Shown here piece by piece: positions 44,297-53,158 of a stretch of 64,000 nucleotides of DNA (the first letter of the stretch is position 1; each line of letters begins with the position of its first letter). A program made the translations under genes and the position numbers. This DNA is from GCA-2720975 sp964467985 (GTDB lineage Bacteria > Planctomycetota > UBA1135 > GCA-002686595). The stretch is taken from the NCBI GenBank assembly GCA_964467985.1, contig CAYXTP010000006.1:1-64000 (forward strand), given 5' to 3'. The notes below the pieces were generated by a model that saw nothing but the letters and a program-made list of their open reading frames with translations, was not told the origin of the DNA and did not search any database.

Positions 44297-46222
44297 CTAG
44301 TCCGCATAGCCGATCGCACGCAATGCTTCGAGATCCTCTGTAGTCAGGCTCATCTGATCTCCACTACCCCAGAATCGAGTCCGTGCGAGTGCGCGTACGA
44401 GATCGAATTCACCCGACCAATTTTTTGTGCCTTCCACGGCCTGCCCGTTCAACTCCAGCGGATCGAGGCCGAGCTTGTAGAGCTCAGCCCCGATAGAAAT
44501 ACGATCGTCTTGACTGAAGTCGCCGTCCTGCAAGAACAACTCGACGAGCAGATCTCGAGAGAGTCGCGGCTTGCGATCCCCCTCGCGCCGCGCGATCTGT
44601 GTGTCGTCATTCGTTTGGATCCAAACGCCTCCCAGATTCACGCGACCATCGGGTTCGATGGCCAGCAGTCGTCCGCGCACTTCTAACTCGATCTCCGCGT
44701 CTCGACCGTAGAGCTTCAGTTTCTCAGGAATGAAGACACCGTCGTCACTGATCCGCCCCTTGGCCTTGGCCAGCCGCCCCTCGTTCAAATCTGAAATCGT
44801 GTGGGATGTCGCCCCCTCACCGTAGAACGTCGTTCCCCGCCCGAGGACCACCGGGACCCCGCACAGATCGAACTGCGAACCCTTCAGGTTCTTCACCATC
44901 GCCTTGATTTCAGTGGGTTCCATCACATCGTCTGCAAGCTCCGGCTCCAGCACCAGCGCCACGCGCGGGGAGCCGTCGCTTGCGAACTCGGCCTTCCAGC
45001 GCACTCCGCGATCAAGCTCAGCCTCCCGCTCGCTCGGTTTCAGGCCTGCTCCGGGTTTCATTTCCACAAGCAGTTTCTGGTCATGTTGGCGGAAGGTCTG
45101 CAGGTAGGTCGTCTCGCTCAGGTGTTCGGCGAAGATTGTGCGATCCGTTGGGACCTGGCCCATCAGGTCGACTCCCATGGCCGCGCCACCGACAGGGAGA
45201 CCGACCACTCCAGCCAAAGTAGGCATCAAGTCCACCAGGCTGCATGGGTCTTCGACCACCCGTCCTGGCCTACCGGGCACATGCAGAATCCACGGCACCT
45301 GCAAGAGGTTCTCGTACAGCCCGTGACCATGACCAATCTTGCCGTGCTCGAGGAATTCCTCCCCATGGTCCGAGATCACGCAAATGATGGTGTCCTCGGC
45401 TAGCCCTGAGTCTTCGAGGCCGCTCAGGAGTTGCTGGAGTTGGTCGTCGATGTACCGAATCGCCCCGTCGTAGAGGGCCACCAGGGCGCCTACTTCCTCG
45501 TCGAGTAGCGTCGTTTCCCCACTGTTTACAGATTTGCGCAGATCGCGCCAGTCACTGCGCCTGAAGCGCTCGGCTGAATCACCCGAGACGAACTTGAATG
45601 CGTACTCCGGAGGAACGGGATAGGGCCAGTGGGCGTCGAGGAAGTGCAAATACAGAAAGAAAGGAGCCTCACTATCTCGCTCCCTTAGCCAGTCTTGGGC
45701 GCGCCAACGGATCTCCCGCGCGTCCCCGGGCTTGTCCTCGTAGGAGTCAAAGCCCTGCTCGAAGCCGAGCCCGCTACGAAGCTGCGCGTTCTTGACGAAT
45801 GCCGCCGTCTGGTAACCGCCCTCCGAGAAGACCTCCGCTAGGGTGAGGGCCTTCTCGGGGAGCATGTCCGTCTGGTTGTCGAGCCGCCCCTTGGAATCAC
45901 CCAGGTAGGCGCCGTGCTGCAACGGATACGTGCTCGTGAGGAAGGAGGGAACCGAGGGTTTGGTCCACCCAGCTGTGGCGGAGGTGTCCGTGAACACGGT
46001 GGAGTCCTTGGCCAACGCATCGAGGGTCGGAGTCGTCGCGCGAGCCTCGTACCCGTAGCATCCGACGTGATCTGCACGGACGGTGTCCATACAGATCAGG
46101 ATCACGTTGGGCCGAGCGGCGACTGAATCGGTCGACCCACTACAGGCTGCGATGAGGCACAACCCGAGGCAGGTGGTCCAACCCCGCTCGAGCGGGCCTC
46201 GTTGCTTGCGTGATCGTCTCAC
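44297..46222 (-). CDS. Sulfatase-like (alkaline phosphatase fold) lipoprotein with a C-terminal DUF5666-like domain
   Basis: 641 residues from a GTG at 46222 that overlaps the AlgE-like gene stop (GTGA) and has GAGGA about 9 nt upstream. Lipobox LIAAC with Cys27. Then VILICMDTVRADHVG (metal ligands), ISDHGEEFLEHGKIGHG and the C-terminal ALRAIGYAD. The nucleophile region reads GWTKPSVPSFLTS: Thr87 stands where formylglycine sulfatases have Cys, and the CxPxR Arg is absent, so it should not be a formylglycine sulfatase. A Thr nucleophile fits phosphoethanolamine- or phosphoglycerol-transferase-like enzymes. Residues about 450-560 (GVFIPEKLKLYGRDAEIELE, RLLAIEPDGRVNLGGVWIQT) resemble a DUF5666 domain. 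Likely acts on an envelope glycan or lipid in the periplasm. Confidence 0.82.
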   Translation of the reverse strand: MRRSRKQRGPLERGWTTCLGLCLIAACSGSTDSVAARPNVILICMDTVRADHVGCYGYEARATTPTLDALAKDSTVFTDTSATAGWTKPSVPSFLTSTYPLQHGAYLGDSKGRLDNQTDMLPEKALTLAEVFSEGGYQTAAFVKNAQLRSGLGFEQGFDSYEDKPGDAREIRWRAQDWLRERDSEAPFFLYLHFLDAHWPYPVPPEYAFKFVSGDSAERFRRSDWRDLRKSVNSGETTLLDEEVGALVALYDGAIRYIDDQLQQLLSGLEDSGLAEDTIICVISDHGEEFLEHGKIGHGHGLYENLLQVPWILHVPGRPGRVVEDPCSLVDLMPTLAGVVGLPVGGAAMGVDLMGQVPTDRTIFAEHLSETTYLQTFRQHDQKLLVEMKPGAGLKPSEREAELDRGVRWKAEFASDGSPRVALVLEPELADDVMEPTEIKAMVKNLKGSQFDLCGVPVVLGRGTTFYGEGATSHTISDLNEGRLAKAKGRISDDGVFIPEKLKLYGRDAEIELEVRGRLLAIEPDGRVNLGGVWIQTNDDTQIARREGDRKPRLSRDLLVELFLQDGDFSQDDRISIGAELYKLGLDPLELNGQAVEGTKNWSGEFDLVRALARTRFWGSGDQMSLTTEDLEALRAIGYAD

Positions 46223-47958
46223 AGGCGAATCCTCAGCTGAACCTTGGCCATGTACGCCGTATCCCGATCGGCGAACGCGTCCCCCGGACGAAACATGCTC
46301 CCTACCACCTCCAGGTCCGTGTTTCCCCACACGCGCTTGCCGAAGATCAGATCCAGCTCCCATCCCAAGTCGGTATGGGTACCGTCCGGCTTGCGTTTCA
46401 ATTCTGCGTTTGTGAGGAATGCGGCCGCCTCGTCTTGTTTGTAGGTGTGAAACACGAAATCCAACGACGTCCGTTTGCCAAAGCGCCGGCCCACGCCCAG
46501 GGTCAGAATCCCGAGGTTCGACAACTCTGGATCAAGCAACTCGCCGTAGTACCGAAACGAAGTCACGCCGCCAAACTTGTCGTTATTGTCCTGTAGCCCG
46601 GTCTGGCGAAATGAGTCGTCCACGCCATCGGCCGGGTCGGAATCCCCAGTACCCAAAGCATAACCCACGGTGAAGTAGTAATCGTCCGCGAACCCGGGAG
46701 ACCAGGTCGTGCCGATGTCCGTCGCGTACCCGCGTAGGTCATCGAATGCACGGTATCCCGTTCTTCCACCGAGCTCCGCCCAAACTTCATTGTCCGGCAG
46801 CCACTCACCCAGAGCTCTCACGCCAAAGTGGTGAGGGTAGTTTCCTGAACCCCGAGCGTCGCGCCGACTGATGATATAGGCCCCCAGCTGACGGTCTGCT
46901 GTGCCTGAAGTGGCGTAGGCGATCAGGTTGTCCGTGTTCTCATCCGCCTCACTTCCTCCGCTCAGAGTGGTCGTCGCGGACAACTCCGCCCGTAGATCTC
47001 CCTGCTTGACGATGAGTCGTGCCCCGTCCAGGTTTTGGTCGTAGAGCCACTCGCGCTGCTCGTCAAAGTCCTGCCGGCCCAACTGCAAGTCGAACCCTTT
47101 GCGGCCCACGTCTCGCCAGTAGCCGTAGACCTCCGCAACCTTGCCCGAGTCAGTGTTCTCGTTTCCATCGACATCATCTTTGCGCCAGCGATTCGCTTGG
47201 CGTAGGCCAAGCAGTCCGTAGAAGTCACCTGGAGGCTGATAGATCGCTTCGAGCCGCAAGGAGGCCTCGTCATCCCGACGATCACTGGCTACATCCCTAT
47301 CCAAATCAAAGTCGCGCTCGTCCTGACTGCGCAGGGTCAGGCGCGCTCCTACCGTGAGGTATTCGCCAATCTGATGCGACGCACCGATGAAATCGTCGTC
47401 ATCCCGTTCCCGCACGTCCGCACCAAATTCCTGCAGCGGGGCCAGACTGAGGTCCGAAAGCACCGAGTCCGATTTCACACTCGTGGCCCGGTCCAAAACG
47501 ACTTGATACTTGAGCAGGTGCAGCACGCGGGTCTGCTCGCGGTCCTCGATGGCGTCGATCCGGGCTTCGATTTGATCGTCCTTCGAACGATACGGGACGA
47601 CGGCTCGGGCGGAAAACTTGTTGGGTCCGCGGTAGTGGCCGGTGAACTTGAAGCGCGCGTCAGGATCGTCAAAGTCCACGCTGCTCAGGCCCTTGGTTTT
47701 GGCTGACAAGTGGATGATCTGATCTAAGACCAGCAAACGCTCGTCCCCCAGGATTTTGACCCTCCCGATCAGGGCTTGTTGATCCGCGGGCTCGAGCACC
47801 TCGACCTTGGCGGCGTGGAACACCCCATCAGCGGCCAGTGTGCCCTTCGCGCGCACCCAGTGCCCGACGCTCAGATCTGCGGGCGTTTGCGCCCAGGCCG
47901 TTGCGCCGAGCCACCCCAGTAGAAGCAATCGCCGACAAGCGGACAGTCCAGATGTCAT
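46219..47958 (-). CDS. AlgE-like outer-membrane export protein with N-terminal DUF5666-like region
   Basis: About 579 residues from ATG at 47958 (MTSGLSACRRLLLLGWLGATAWAQ), a clean signal peptide with cleavage after AWA; an ATG ten codons upstream overlaps the kinase gene and is less likely. Residues about 27-155 look like DUF5666-type beta repeats (LSVGHWVRAKGTLAADGVFH, RVKILGDERLLVLDQIIHL). From about 165 the sequence alternates polar and aromatic residues as beta-strands of a large barrel. LQLGRQDFDEQREWLYDQN closely resembles the alginate export (AlgE) family motif, and the C-terminus ends in an aromatic-poor strand QLRIRL. Such proteins pass acidic polysaccharides across the outer membrane. 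No alginate synthase (alg8/44) is present, so the exported glycan is unknown. Confidence 0.85.
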   Translation of the reverse strand: MTSGLSACRRLLLLGWLGATAWAQTPADLSVGHWVRAKGTLAADGVFHAAKVEVLEPADQQALIGRVKILGDERLLVLDQIIHLSAKTKGLSSVDFDDPDARFKFTGHYRGPNKFSARAVVPYRSKDDQIEARIDAIEDREQTRVLHLLKYQVVLDRATSVKSDSVLSDLSLAPLQEFGADVRERDDDDFIGASHQIGEYLTVGARLTLRSQDERDFDLDRDVASDRRDDEASLRLEAIYQPPGDFYGLLGLRQANRWRKDDVDGNENTDSGKVAEVYGYWRDVGRKGFDLQLGRQDFDEQREWLYDQNLDGARLIVKQGDLRAELSATTTLSGGSEADENTDNLIAYATSGTADRQLGAYIISRRDARGSGNYPHHFGVRALGEWLPDNEVWAELGGRTGYRAFDDLRGYATDIGTTWSPGFADDYYFTVGYALGTGDSDPADGVDDSFRQTGLQDNNDKFGGVTSFRYYGELLDPELSNLGILTLGVGRRFGKRTSLDFVFHTYKQDEAAAFLTNAELKRKPDGTHTDLGWELDLIFGKRVWGNTDLEVVGSMFRPGDAFADRDTAYMAKVQLRIRL

Positions 47959-47968
47959 TAGGGCCGTT

Positions 47969-49051
47969 TTAGGCTTGGCAAAGTTCATCAAAGCAGAGTT
48001 GTGAGTGTCGGATCAGATCGGGGAACAAGTGCCGCCAGCGTGGACGAACGGCGTAGACAAAGGCTAGGCGCAGAAAAGTCGCGGACCGGTAGAAACGCAT
48101 GCGGCGTTGGGCTTCGGGGCCCTGACCGGGTTCGAAGGTGCTCTGCAGCGCTTGCTGACAGGCGTCTGCATGCTGCTGAGTTGCTCCGTCGACGGCCTGC
48201 AAGACCCGCAGTTGCATGTGCGCCGAGAGGTTCGCGACATCCAAGACTGGGTCGGCGGCCGCGATCATGTCGAAATCCATGAGGGCTGCGTGCCCTTCGT
48301 GAATGAGGAATTGACCGTCATGGAGATCGCGGTGAGCCACAACTGCAGGGCCGGCGGGCAGGTCCGCGACGGCCTCCCGCAGGGAATTGAGTAGTTCCTG
48401 CCACCCCTCGCCCGGCACACTCGTGACCCTCTGAGTGCGTTCCACAATTGTGCCCAGGTTCTCCAACTCCGCGTGAGGTCCGTGGGACTCAAGCCCATCG
48501 GTGCTGGCGAGGCCTTGGAGCGAGGCTAGGTCGACGCCGATGGACGCGAACAGGCGTTCATGGCGAGAGTGAATGCTCAAGGCAACTCCCGGCATGAAGC
48601 TCATGCGCAGGGCGTTGCGATCCGGGTACGACTCCAGACTGACGGGGAAACGCAGGCACTGGCAAGCGTGCTGTGCGGTCCGGATCCGCTCCAGATTGGC
48701 GCTCGCTTGCAGACCTCGTTTACGACGGAAACCCTTCAAGATGGTGGGGACTCCCTCGCCCCCATCTAGCAGGGCGACCCGACGACCAGGTCGCCAAGCA
48801 AGGACCTCCATCCTAGCTAGCTCATCGTCGGTCATTTCGGCCAGCAGAGGCAGGTCCGTCTCGTCCCGCGGAAAGCGCTCGGTGATCGTCCCGTCCATGA
48901 ACTGGAACCAGCGCATGCCTGCGGGTCCGCTGGAAAAGAGCATCAGCGAATCGTCCTTGCGTACGACCACGCGCTCGACTTGCGGCGCGGAGTCAGCGTT
49001 GCCGAATTCCTTTGCCAAGGCCTCTTGGGCCAGGTCGAGGGGGGAACTCAT
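47969..49051 (-). CDS. Aminoglycoside-phosphotransferase-fold kinase (second of a pair)
   Basis: 360 residues from ATG at 49051, overlapping the upstream kinase stop (ATGA). The kinase core is recognisable: VVAHRDLHDGQFLIHEG (HxDxxxxN-like, with Gln-Phe instead of Asn) and ALMDFDMIAAADPVLD (DxD motif). The N-terminal half, with LKGFRRKRGLQASAN, is more diverged. APH-fold enzymes phosphorylate small molecules such as sugars, choline or antibiotics. In this locus phosphorylation of a sugar or glycolipid is the natural idea. The pair of such genes next to glycosyltransferases and an ABC exporter is a combination I have seen with COG4671 glycosyltransferases, but I cannot cite a tested function. 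Confidence 0.82.
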   Translation of the reverse strand: MSSPLDLAQEALAKEFGNADSAPQVERVVVRKDDSLMLFSSGPAGMRWFQFMDGTITERFPRDETDLPLLAEMTDDELARMEVLAWRPGRRVALLDGGEGVPTILKGFRRKRGLQASANLERIRTAQHACQCLRFPVSLESYPDRNALRMSFMPGVALSIHSRHERLFASIGVDLASLQGLASTDGLESHGPHAELENLGTIVERTQRVTSVPGEGWQELLNSLREAVADLPAGPAVVAHRDLHDGQFLIHEGHAALMDFDMIAAADPVLDVANLSAHMQLRVLQAVDGATQQHADACQQALQSTFEPGQGPEAQRRMRFYRSATFLRLAFVYAVRPRWRHLFPDLIRHSQLCFDELCQA

Positions 49052-50340
49052 GACTTGCCCTGCCCAACTCCCACGAGTTCCCACGCACGCTCCATACGCT
49101 CGCGGGCCAGCTCCAGCCCGTTTCTCTCCAGTCTGCGCAAACTCGCCAATGCCCTGCGTTGCAAGGCGTGCGCGGTGTACTGCAGCAGTCGCGCGGCATC
49201 GGGCGCACGCCCTCCCGATTCCAGGTAGCCCGACAAGAAGGCCTCAGAGGCCTGCGCATAGGAACAGTCAGGCTCGGCCGCGAGTTGATCTGCAATCCAG
49301 CTCGACAGGTCTTCGCAGGGATCACCGACCCGCAGGGCATCCATATCCATGAGGTAGGTCTGCCCCTCAGGTCCTTGCATCACTTGGTCCGGGTGCAGGT
49401 CACCGTGCAACCAGCACAGGGGGCCATGGAGCGCCGGAGTTGATATCTCGGGCAGACGAGACAGAGTTGCGTCGGCTCTCAGCAAGGGGTTGGGCCCGGA
49501 GGCCCGTTCTTGCAGGGCGCTCGGACCATCCACCGGTAGTCCATGCAGTTGTGCCACGACTGCGCCGACAGGGCTCGCTGCAGAGAAGTCTTCAGGCCCG
49601 CGCGGCACACCCTCCACGAATTGCTCCACGAGGATCCCGCTACTGAGCTCGTGGCCTAGCAATGCCGGAACAAAGGTAGGATCGCCGGCATCCCGCAGGG
49701 CCTCACGTGCGCACACGGCAGCGGCGGCCTCAGACAGCGTCAGGGCTCGCAACACGAAATCCCGCATGCGCGGTTTGGGAGCGGGCCGGTGCAAGCGCGC
49801 GGAGAACCGCACGACGGCCCGGCGTTCGGGTTTGTAGCGCAGCAGTTGGCACACGCTCAAGCTTCCCTTGGTCGTCCACGGTGACGTCACTCCTACCCGA
49901 TCCACGAGACGCGCCGAGCGTTGGGCATCCATCACCCGCACCGCCCCTTCCAGAGAACGGTCTGCAGGAAACGTCCAGAGGCGAACCCCGTGCTCAGGCA
50001 GGACGGCAAACGGGAGCATGTGCTCGTCAGTGAAGTGACGCTCGATTCCCGCAGCCCCACGTTCTCCCTTTTGAGCGGCCCCATTCCCCGCGTAGCGCTT
50101 GAGCACGACGATGCGATCGGACCCGTCCTCAAACCGAACCAGCCAGGTACCCACGCACGAAACGCCAGGTTTCCAGCGGGCATGACTCATGGCGGCGGAG
50201 ATGGGGCGCGGCCCTCCGTCTCGAATCAGCCCCTCCATCACCCACTCCAGTAGCTGATCACTCTCCGGCAGCTGGATCCCGCCGTCGCCTAGCAGCCTGG
50301 GCAGGGCCAGATCGCGCTCGTACTCACGCAGCCCCGTCAT
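49048..50340 (-). CDS. Aminoglycoside-phosphotransferase-fold kinase (first of a pair)
   Basis: 430 residues from ATG at 50340, overlapping the ABC exporter stop (ATGA). The open frame goes on to 50451, but those residues overlap the exporter. Kinase motifs: CWLHGDLHPDQVMQGPEG (catalytic loop) and YLMDMDALRVGDPCEDLSSW (metal-binding DxD). LLRYKPERRAVVRFSARL marks the N-lobe strands. It carries a full set of catalytic residues and so is likely active. Substrate unknown. Confidence 0.85.
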   Translation of the reverse strand: MTGLREYERDLALPRLLGDGGIQLPESDQLLEWVMEGLIRDGGPRPISAAMSHARWKPGVSCVGTWLVRFEDGSDRIVVLKRYAGNGAAQKGERGAAGIERHFTDEHMLPFAVLPEHGVRLWTFPADRSLEGAVRVMDAQRSARLVDRVGVTSPWTTKGSLSVCQLLRYKPERRAVVRFSARLHRPAPKPRMRDFVLRALTLSEAAAAVCAREALRDAGDPTFVPALLGHELSSGILVEQFVEGVPRGPEDFSAASPVGAVVAQLHGLPVDGPSALQERASGPNPLLRADATLSRLPEISTPALHGPLCWLHGDLHPDQVMQGPEGQTYLMDMDALRVGDPCEDLSSWIADQLAAEPDCSYAQASEAFLSGYLESGGRAPDAARLLQYTAHALQRRALASLRRLERNGLELARERMERAWELVGVGQGKS

Positions 50341-52106
50341 TGCCCCCTCCTCTGGCCACCGCTGACAAGGGCCTGGTACTGTTCGTTCTTGAGCAGCGCC
50401 GAGTGATCTCCACTCGCCGCGACCTTCCCCTGCTCGATGAAGTAGATCCAATCCAACTCGCGCAGGCGATCAATTTCATGAGTCACCACAAGCACGATGT
50501 GATCTCTCGAGTAGCGACGCAGGGTGTCGGCAACCCGGTCAGCCGCGGTGCGATCCAGACCGGCAAAGGGCTCGTCGGCCACGAGAATCGGGGCCTGTCG
50601 CAACATGGCTCGGGCCAGGCAGAGCCGTTTACGCTCTCCGCCGGAAAAGCCAGCACCAGCTGCCCCCAGAACCACGTCCAATCCCTCGGCGCGGGACTCC
50701 ACCAGATCGAGCGCGGCGACCGACTCAAGAGCCACGAGAAGCTCGTCATCCGTGGCATCGAGGCGGCCGAGCAGCAAATTCTCGCGCACGGATTCGCCAA
50801 ACAGCACGGTGCCTTGGGTGCTTAGCGCGAATCGACTGCGCAACTCATCGAGATCGAAGGCCCGCAAGTCGGTACCGTCCAAGGTGACCACGCCAGTGGT
50901 GGGATCCATGAGTCGCAAGGCCAAACTGATCAGGGTGGACTTGCCAGCTCCGCTGGCCCCGAAGAGCGCAGTCAACTCGCCCTTTCTTAGCTTGAGGTCC
51001 ACGTCGTGTATCACCACATCCTCCTCGTAGCTGTAGCTCACACCCTCGAACGTCACGGCGCCGGGCTGTTGCGGCGGGTGCTGCTTGCCGGCGGACTCTC
51101 GCACGCCGAGCTGTTCTTCGAGGACCGCCAGAATGCGTTCACCACAGGCCGTGCCCTTGGCAATCTTGACGGAGTGCTTGGCCCCGGAACGGATGGGCTT
51201 AGAAACGCTGCGCACATAGGAGAGGAAGATGATCAGTTCTCCCACCTCCAGGTGATTGCCCTGCACGCGCCAGGCTCCCAGGACCAATGTCAGGGCCAAA
51301 CCGAATCCAAGGGAGCTCTCAACCGTCGCGCCCAAACGTGCCGCCGCCTTGGCCGCCTTCATGCCAGCGCGTGCGCTACGGCGGTTGGTTCTCGCGAAAC
51401 GGCGAACGGTCTCCTTGGACTGTCCTAGGGCCTGCAGCATGGGAGCCGACTCGATTGCTTCGTGTAGAAAGTCCGCCATGTCCCCTTCCTTGCGCCTCTG
51501 CTTGCGCATCGCGATGGTCACCGCTCGCGCCATCAGCTTCACGACCAGAGCAAGCAGCGGCATCAGGCAAACGATCACGGCCGCCAGCAGCGGATCGATG
51601 AGGAACATGACCGACGCCATGCCCACAACCAGCACGGCTCGGGTGATGAGCATGATGGTCGAGTCCACAAGCATGGTACGCAACATGGGGACGTCGCCCA
51701 TGAGTCGCACGAGCAGGTCCCCGGACTTGTTCTCCCGGTGGAATTTGGGCGATAGCTCCGCTAGATGACTGAAGATGCGCAGCCGAATACTGCGAGTCAC
51801 TCCATGGCCCGCCTCGGTCATCTTGATGGTCATCCCATAGTCGGTGAGCGCCCTCGAGAGGGCGATCAGGAGCGCAGCCCCCCCACCCCAGAGAATGATG
51901 GCCCCGGCCGACAGAGTTTCCGTCCCGTCACGTATCAACGCGTGGTCAATGATGTAGCCCACGGTCCAAGGGCGCAGGATCTCCAGTCCTGAGGAAATGA
52001 GCGCCAGCAGTCCTGCCAGGATCAACTTGCCCTTGTGCTCGCGCAGCTGCGGTACAAACGCGCGGCCGATGCGCACCGCGTCGGAAATGTTGCTCTTGAG
52101 CTTCAA
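50337..52106 (-). CDS. ABC exporter (fused membrane and ATPase domains)
   Basis: 589 residues. Six membrane helices in residues about 25-310, then a cytoplasmic ATPase with Walker A GASGAGKST, signature FSGGERKRLCLARA, Walker B ILVADEPFAGLD and the switch His in VVTHEID. Homodimers of this MsbA-like type flip lipids, lipid-linked glycans or drugs. Placed between glycosyltransferases and kinases it probably moves a glycolipid precursor or glycan. The start lies 4 nt within the GT4 gene stop and the stop overlaps the first kinase. Confidence 0.95.
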   Translation of the reverse strand: MKLKSNISDAVRIGRAFVPQLREHKGKLILAGLLALISSGLEILRPWTVGYIIDHALIRDGTETLSAGAIILWGGGAALLIALSRALTDYGMTIKMTEAGHGVTRSIRLRIFSHLAELSPKFHRENKSGDLLVRLMGDVPMLRTMLVDSTIMLITRAVLVVGMASVMFLIDPLLAAVIVCLMPLLALVVKLMARAVTIAMRKQRRKEGDMADFLHEAIESAPMLQALGQSKETVRRFARTNRRSARAGMKAAKAAARLGATVESSLGFGLALTLVLGAWRVQGNHLEVGELIIFLSYVRSVSKPIRSGAKHSVKIAKGTACGERILAVLEEQLGVRESAGKQHPPQQPGAVTFEGVSYSYEEDVVIHDVDLKLRKGELTALFGASGAGKSTLISLALRLMDPTTGVVTLDGTDLRAFDLDELRSRFALSTQGTVLFGESVRENLLLGRLDATDDELLVALESVAALDLVESRAEGLDVVLGAAGAGFSGGERKRLCLARAMLRQAPILVADEPFAGLDRTAADRVADTLRRYSRDHIVLVVTHEIDRLRELDWIYFIEQGKVAASGDHSALLKNEQYQALVSGGQRRGQ

Positions 52107-53158
52107 AGCGTCACCGCCAGGGCGCGTTCAAGTGTCCGGCGCGCGATGGAAACCCAGTCACTCCCGCGCACCTTCTCTTGTGCTGCGAGCGCAAGGCGGG
52201 AATGCGTTGCGGCGTCCATGATCAAACCCTGCAGGGCTTCCCGAAGTTCGGGTTCGGAACCCGGCGCGTAGACAATACCGGCATCCCCCACATCCTCAGC
52301 GAGGTCACCCACGTCGGGTACCAGGGGGACCGCACCGCAGGCCATGGCCTCGCGCAACTTCAATGGCGAAAAATAGTCGTCTTTAGGTGCATAAGTCAGG
52401 GGGAGGGCATGGAAGCAGGCCACGTAGCGACCAACGTCTTCGTGGGACACCCAATCCAGGTGCGTGTGCCGTTGGGCAGGGACGAAAGGCTCAAGGGTCT
52501 CCACATAGTCGCCCTTGCCGATTGTCAGCAGGTGTACATCCTGACCGTTCTCAAGCAGCTGCGCAGTCACCCGCCCCAGCATCTCCAGGTTGTGCCAGGG
52601 CCGCAGTCGACCATGTGCGCCAAGGATGAAACGTTCCTCGGGAACAGGGGGCCCTTCCTCCAGTTCTGCCCTGCGACCCGGATGAAAACTGCGGGGATCC
52701 ACGCCATTGGGCTCCACAATCACGTGCTCGGCTCGCGCTCCGGACCCGATCGCAAACTCGGCGACCCTGGTAGAGACCGCAACGACCAGTCGAGCCCGCT
52801 CCAAGACCCGTCGCTCGGGTGAGGATGCCTCTGCAGGCCCCTTGGACCCCCTGTAGCGCGCGGCCTCTGCCTGCAGGGGAGCATTGACCTCGAGCACGTG
52901 TGGTATCCCCGCCTCCCATGCAAACTCAGAGACCGTGTCGGCTCCGAGTGAGTAGCGTTCGTAGACCAGATCCAAGGGTGTGACGGCATGCAACTCCCGC
53001 AAACGCCCAGCCACCAGTTCGGAATCTGCGGAGTCGATCGCCAAGACCTCGGCCTCCAGTTCTTGCATGGCGCGGCGAATGGCCTGCAAGTGCACGGCTG
53101 CTCCCTTATGGCGCTTTGGACCCACTCCACGATCCATGCATACGTGCGCGACTCTCAA
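52103..53158 (-). CDS. GT4-family glycosyltransferase
   Basis: 351 residues from a TTG at 53158. TTG overlaps the stop of the previous gene (TTGA) and is preceded by GGAGGC at the proper distance, so this start is well supported. GT-B fold: the N-terminal GRVxxKG-like loop region has RHKGAAVHLQAI. The C-terminal half has GRLRPWHNLEMLGR, LTIGKGDYVETLEPFV, and SPLKLREAMACGAVPLVPDVG, which is the E-x7-E-like donor-binding motif of GT4. Retaining enzymes of this family use nucleotide sugars. Sugar unknown. Confidence 0.88.
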   Translation of the reverse strand: MRVAHVCMDRGVGPKRHKGAAVHLQAIRRAMQELEAEVLAIDSADSELVAGRLRELHAVTPLDLVYERYSLGADTVSEFAWEAGIPHVLEVNAPLQAEAARYRGSKGPAEASSPERRVLERARLVVAVSTRVAEFAIGSGARAEHVIVEPNGVDPRSFHPGRRAELEEGPPVPEERFILGAHGRLRPWHNLEMLGRVTAQLLENGQDVHLLTIGKGDYVETLEPFVPAQRHTHLDWVSHEDVGRYVACFHALPLTYAPKDDYFSPLKLREAMACGAVPLVPDVGDLAEDVGDAGIVYAPGSEPELREALQGLIMDAATHSRLALAAQEKVRGSDWVSIARRTLERALAVTL

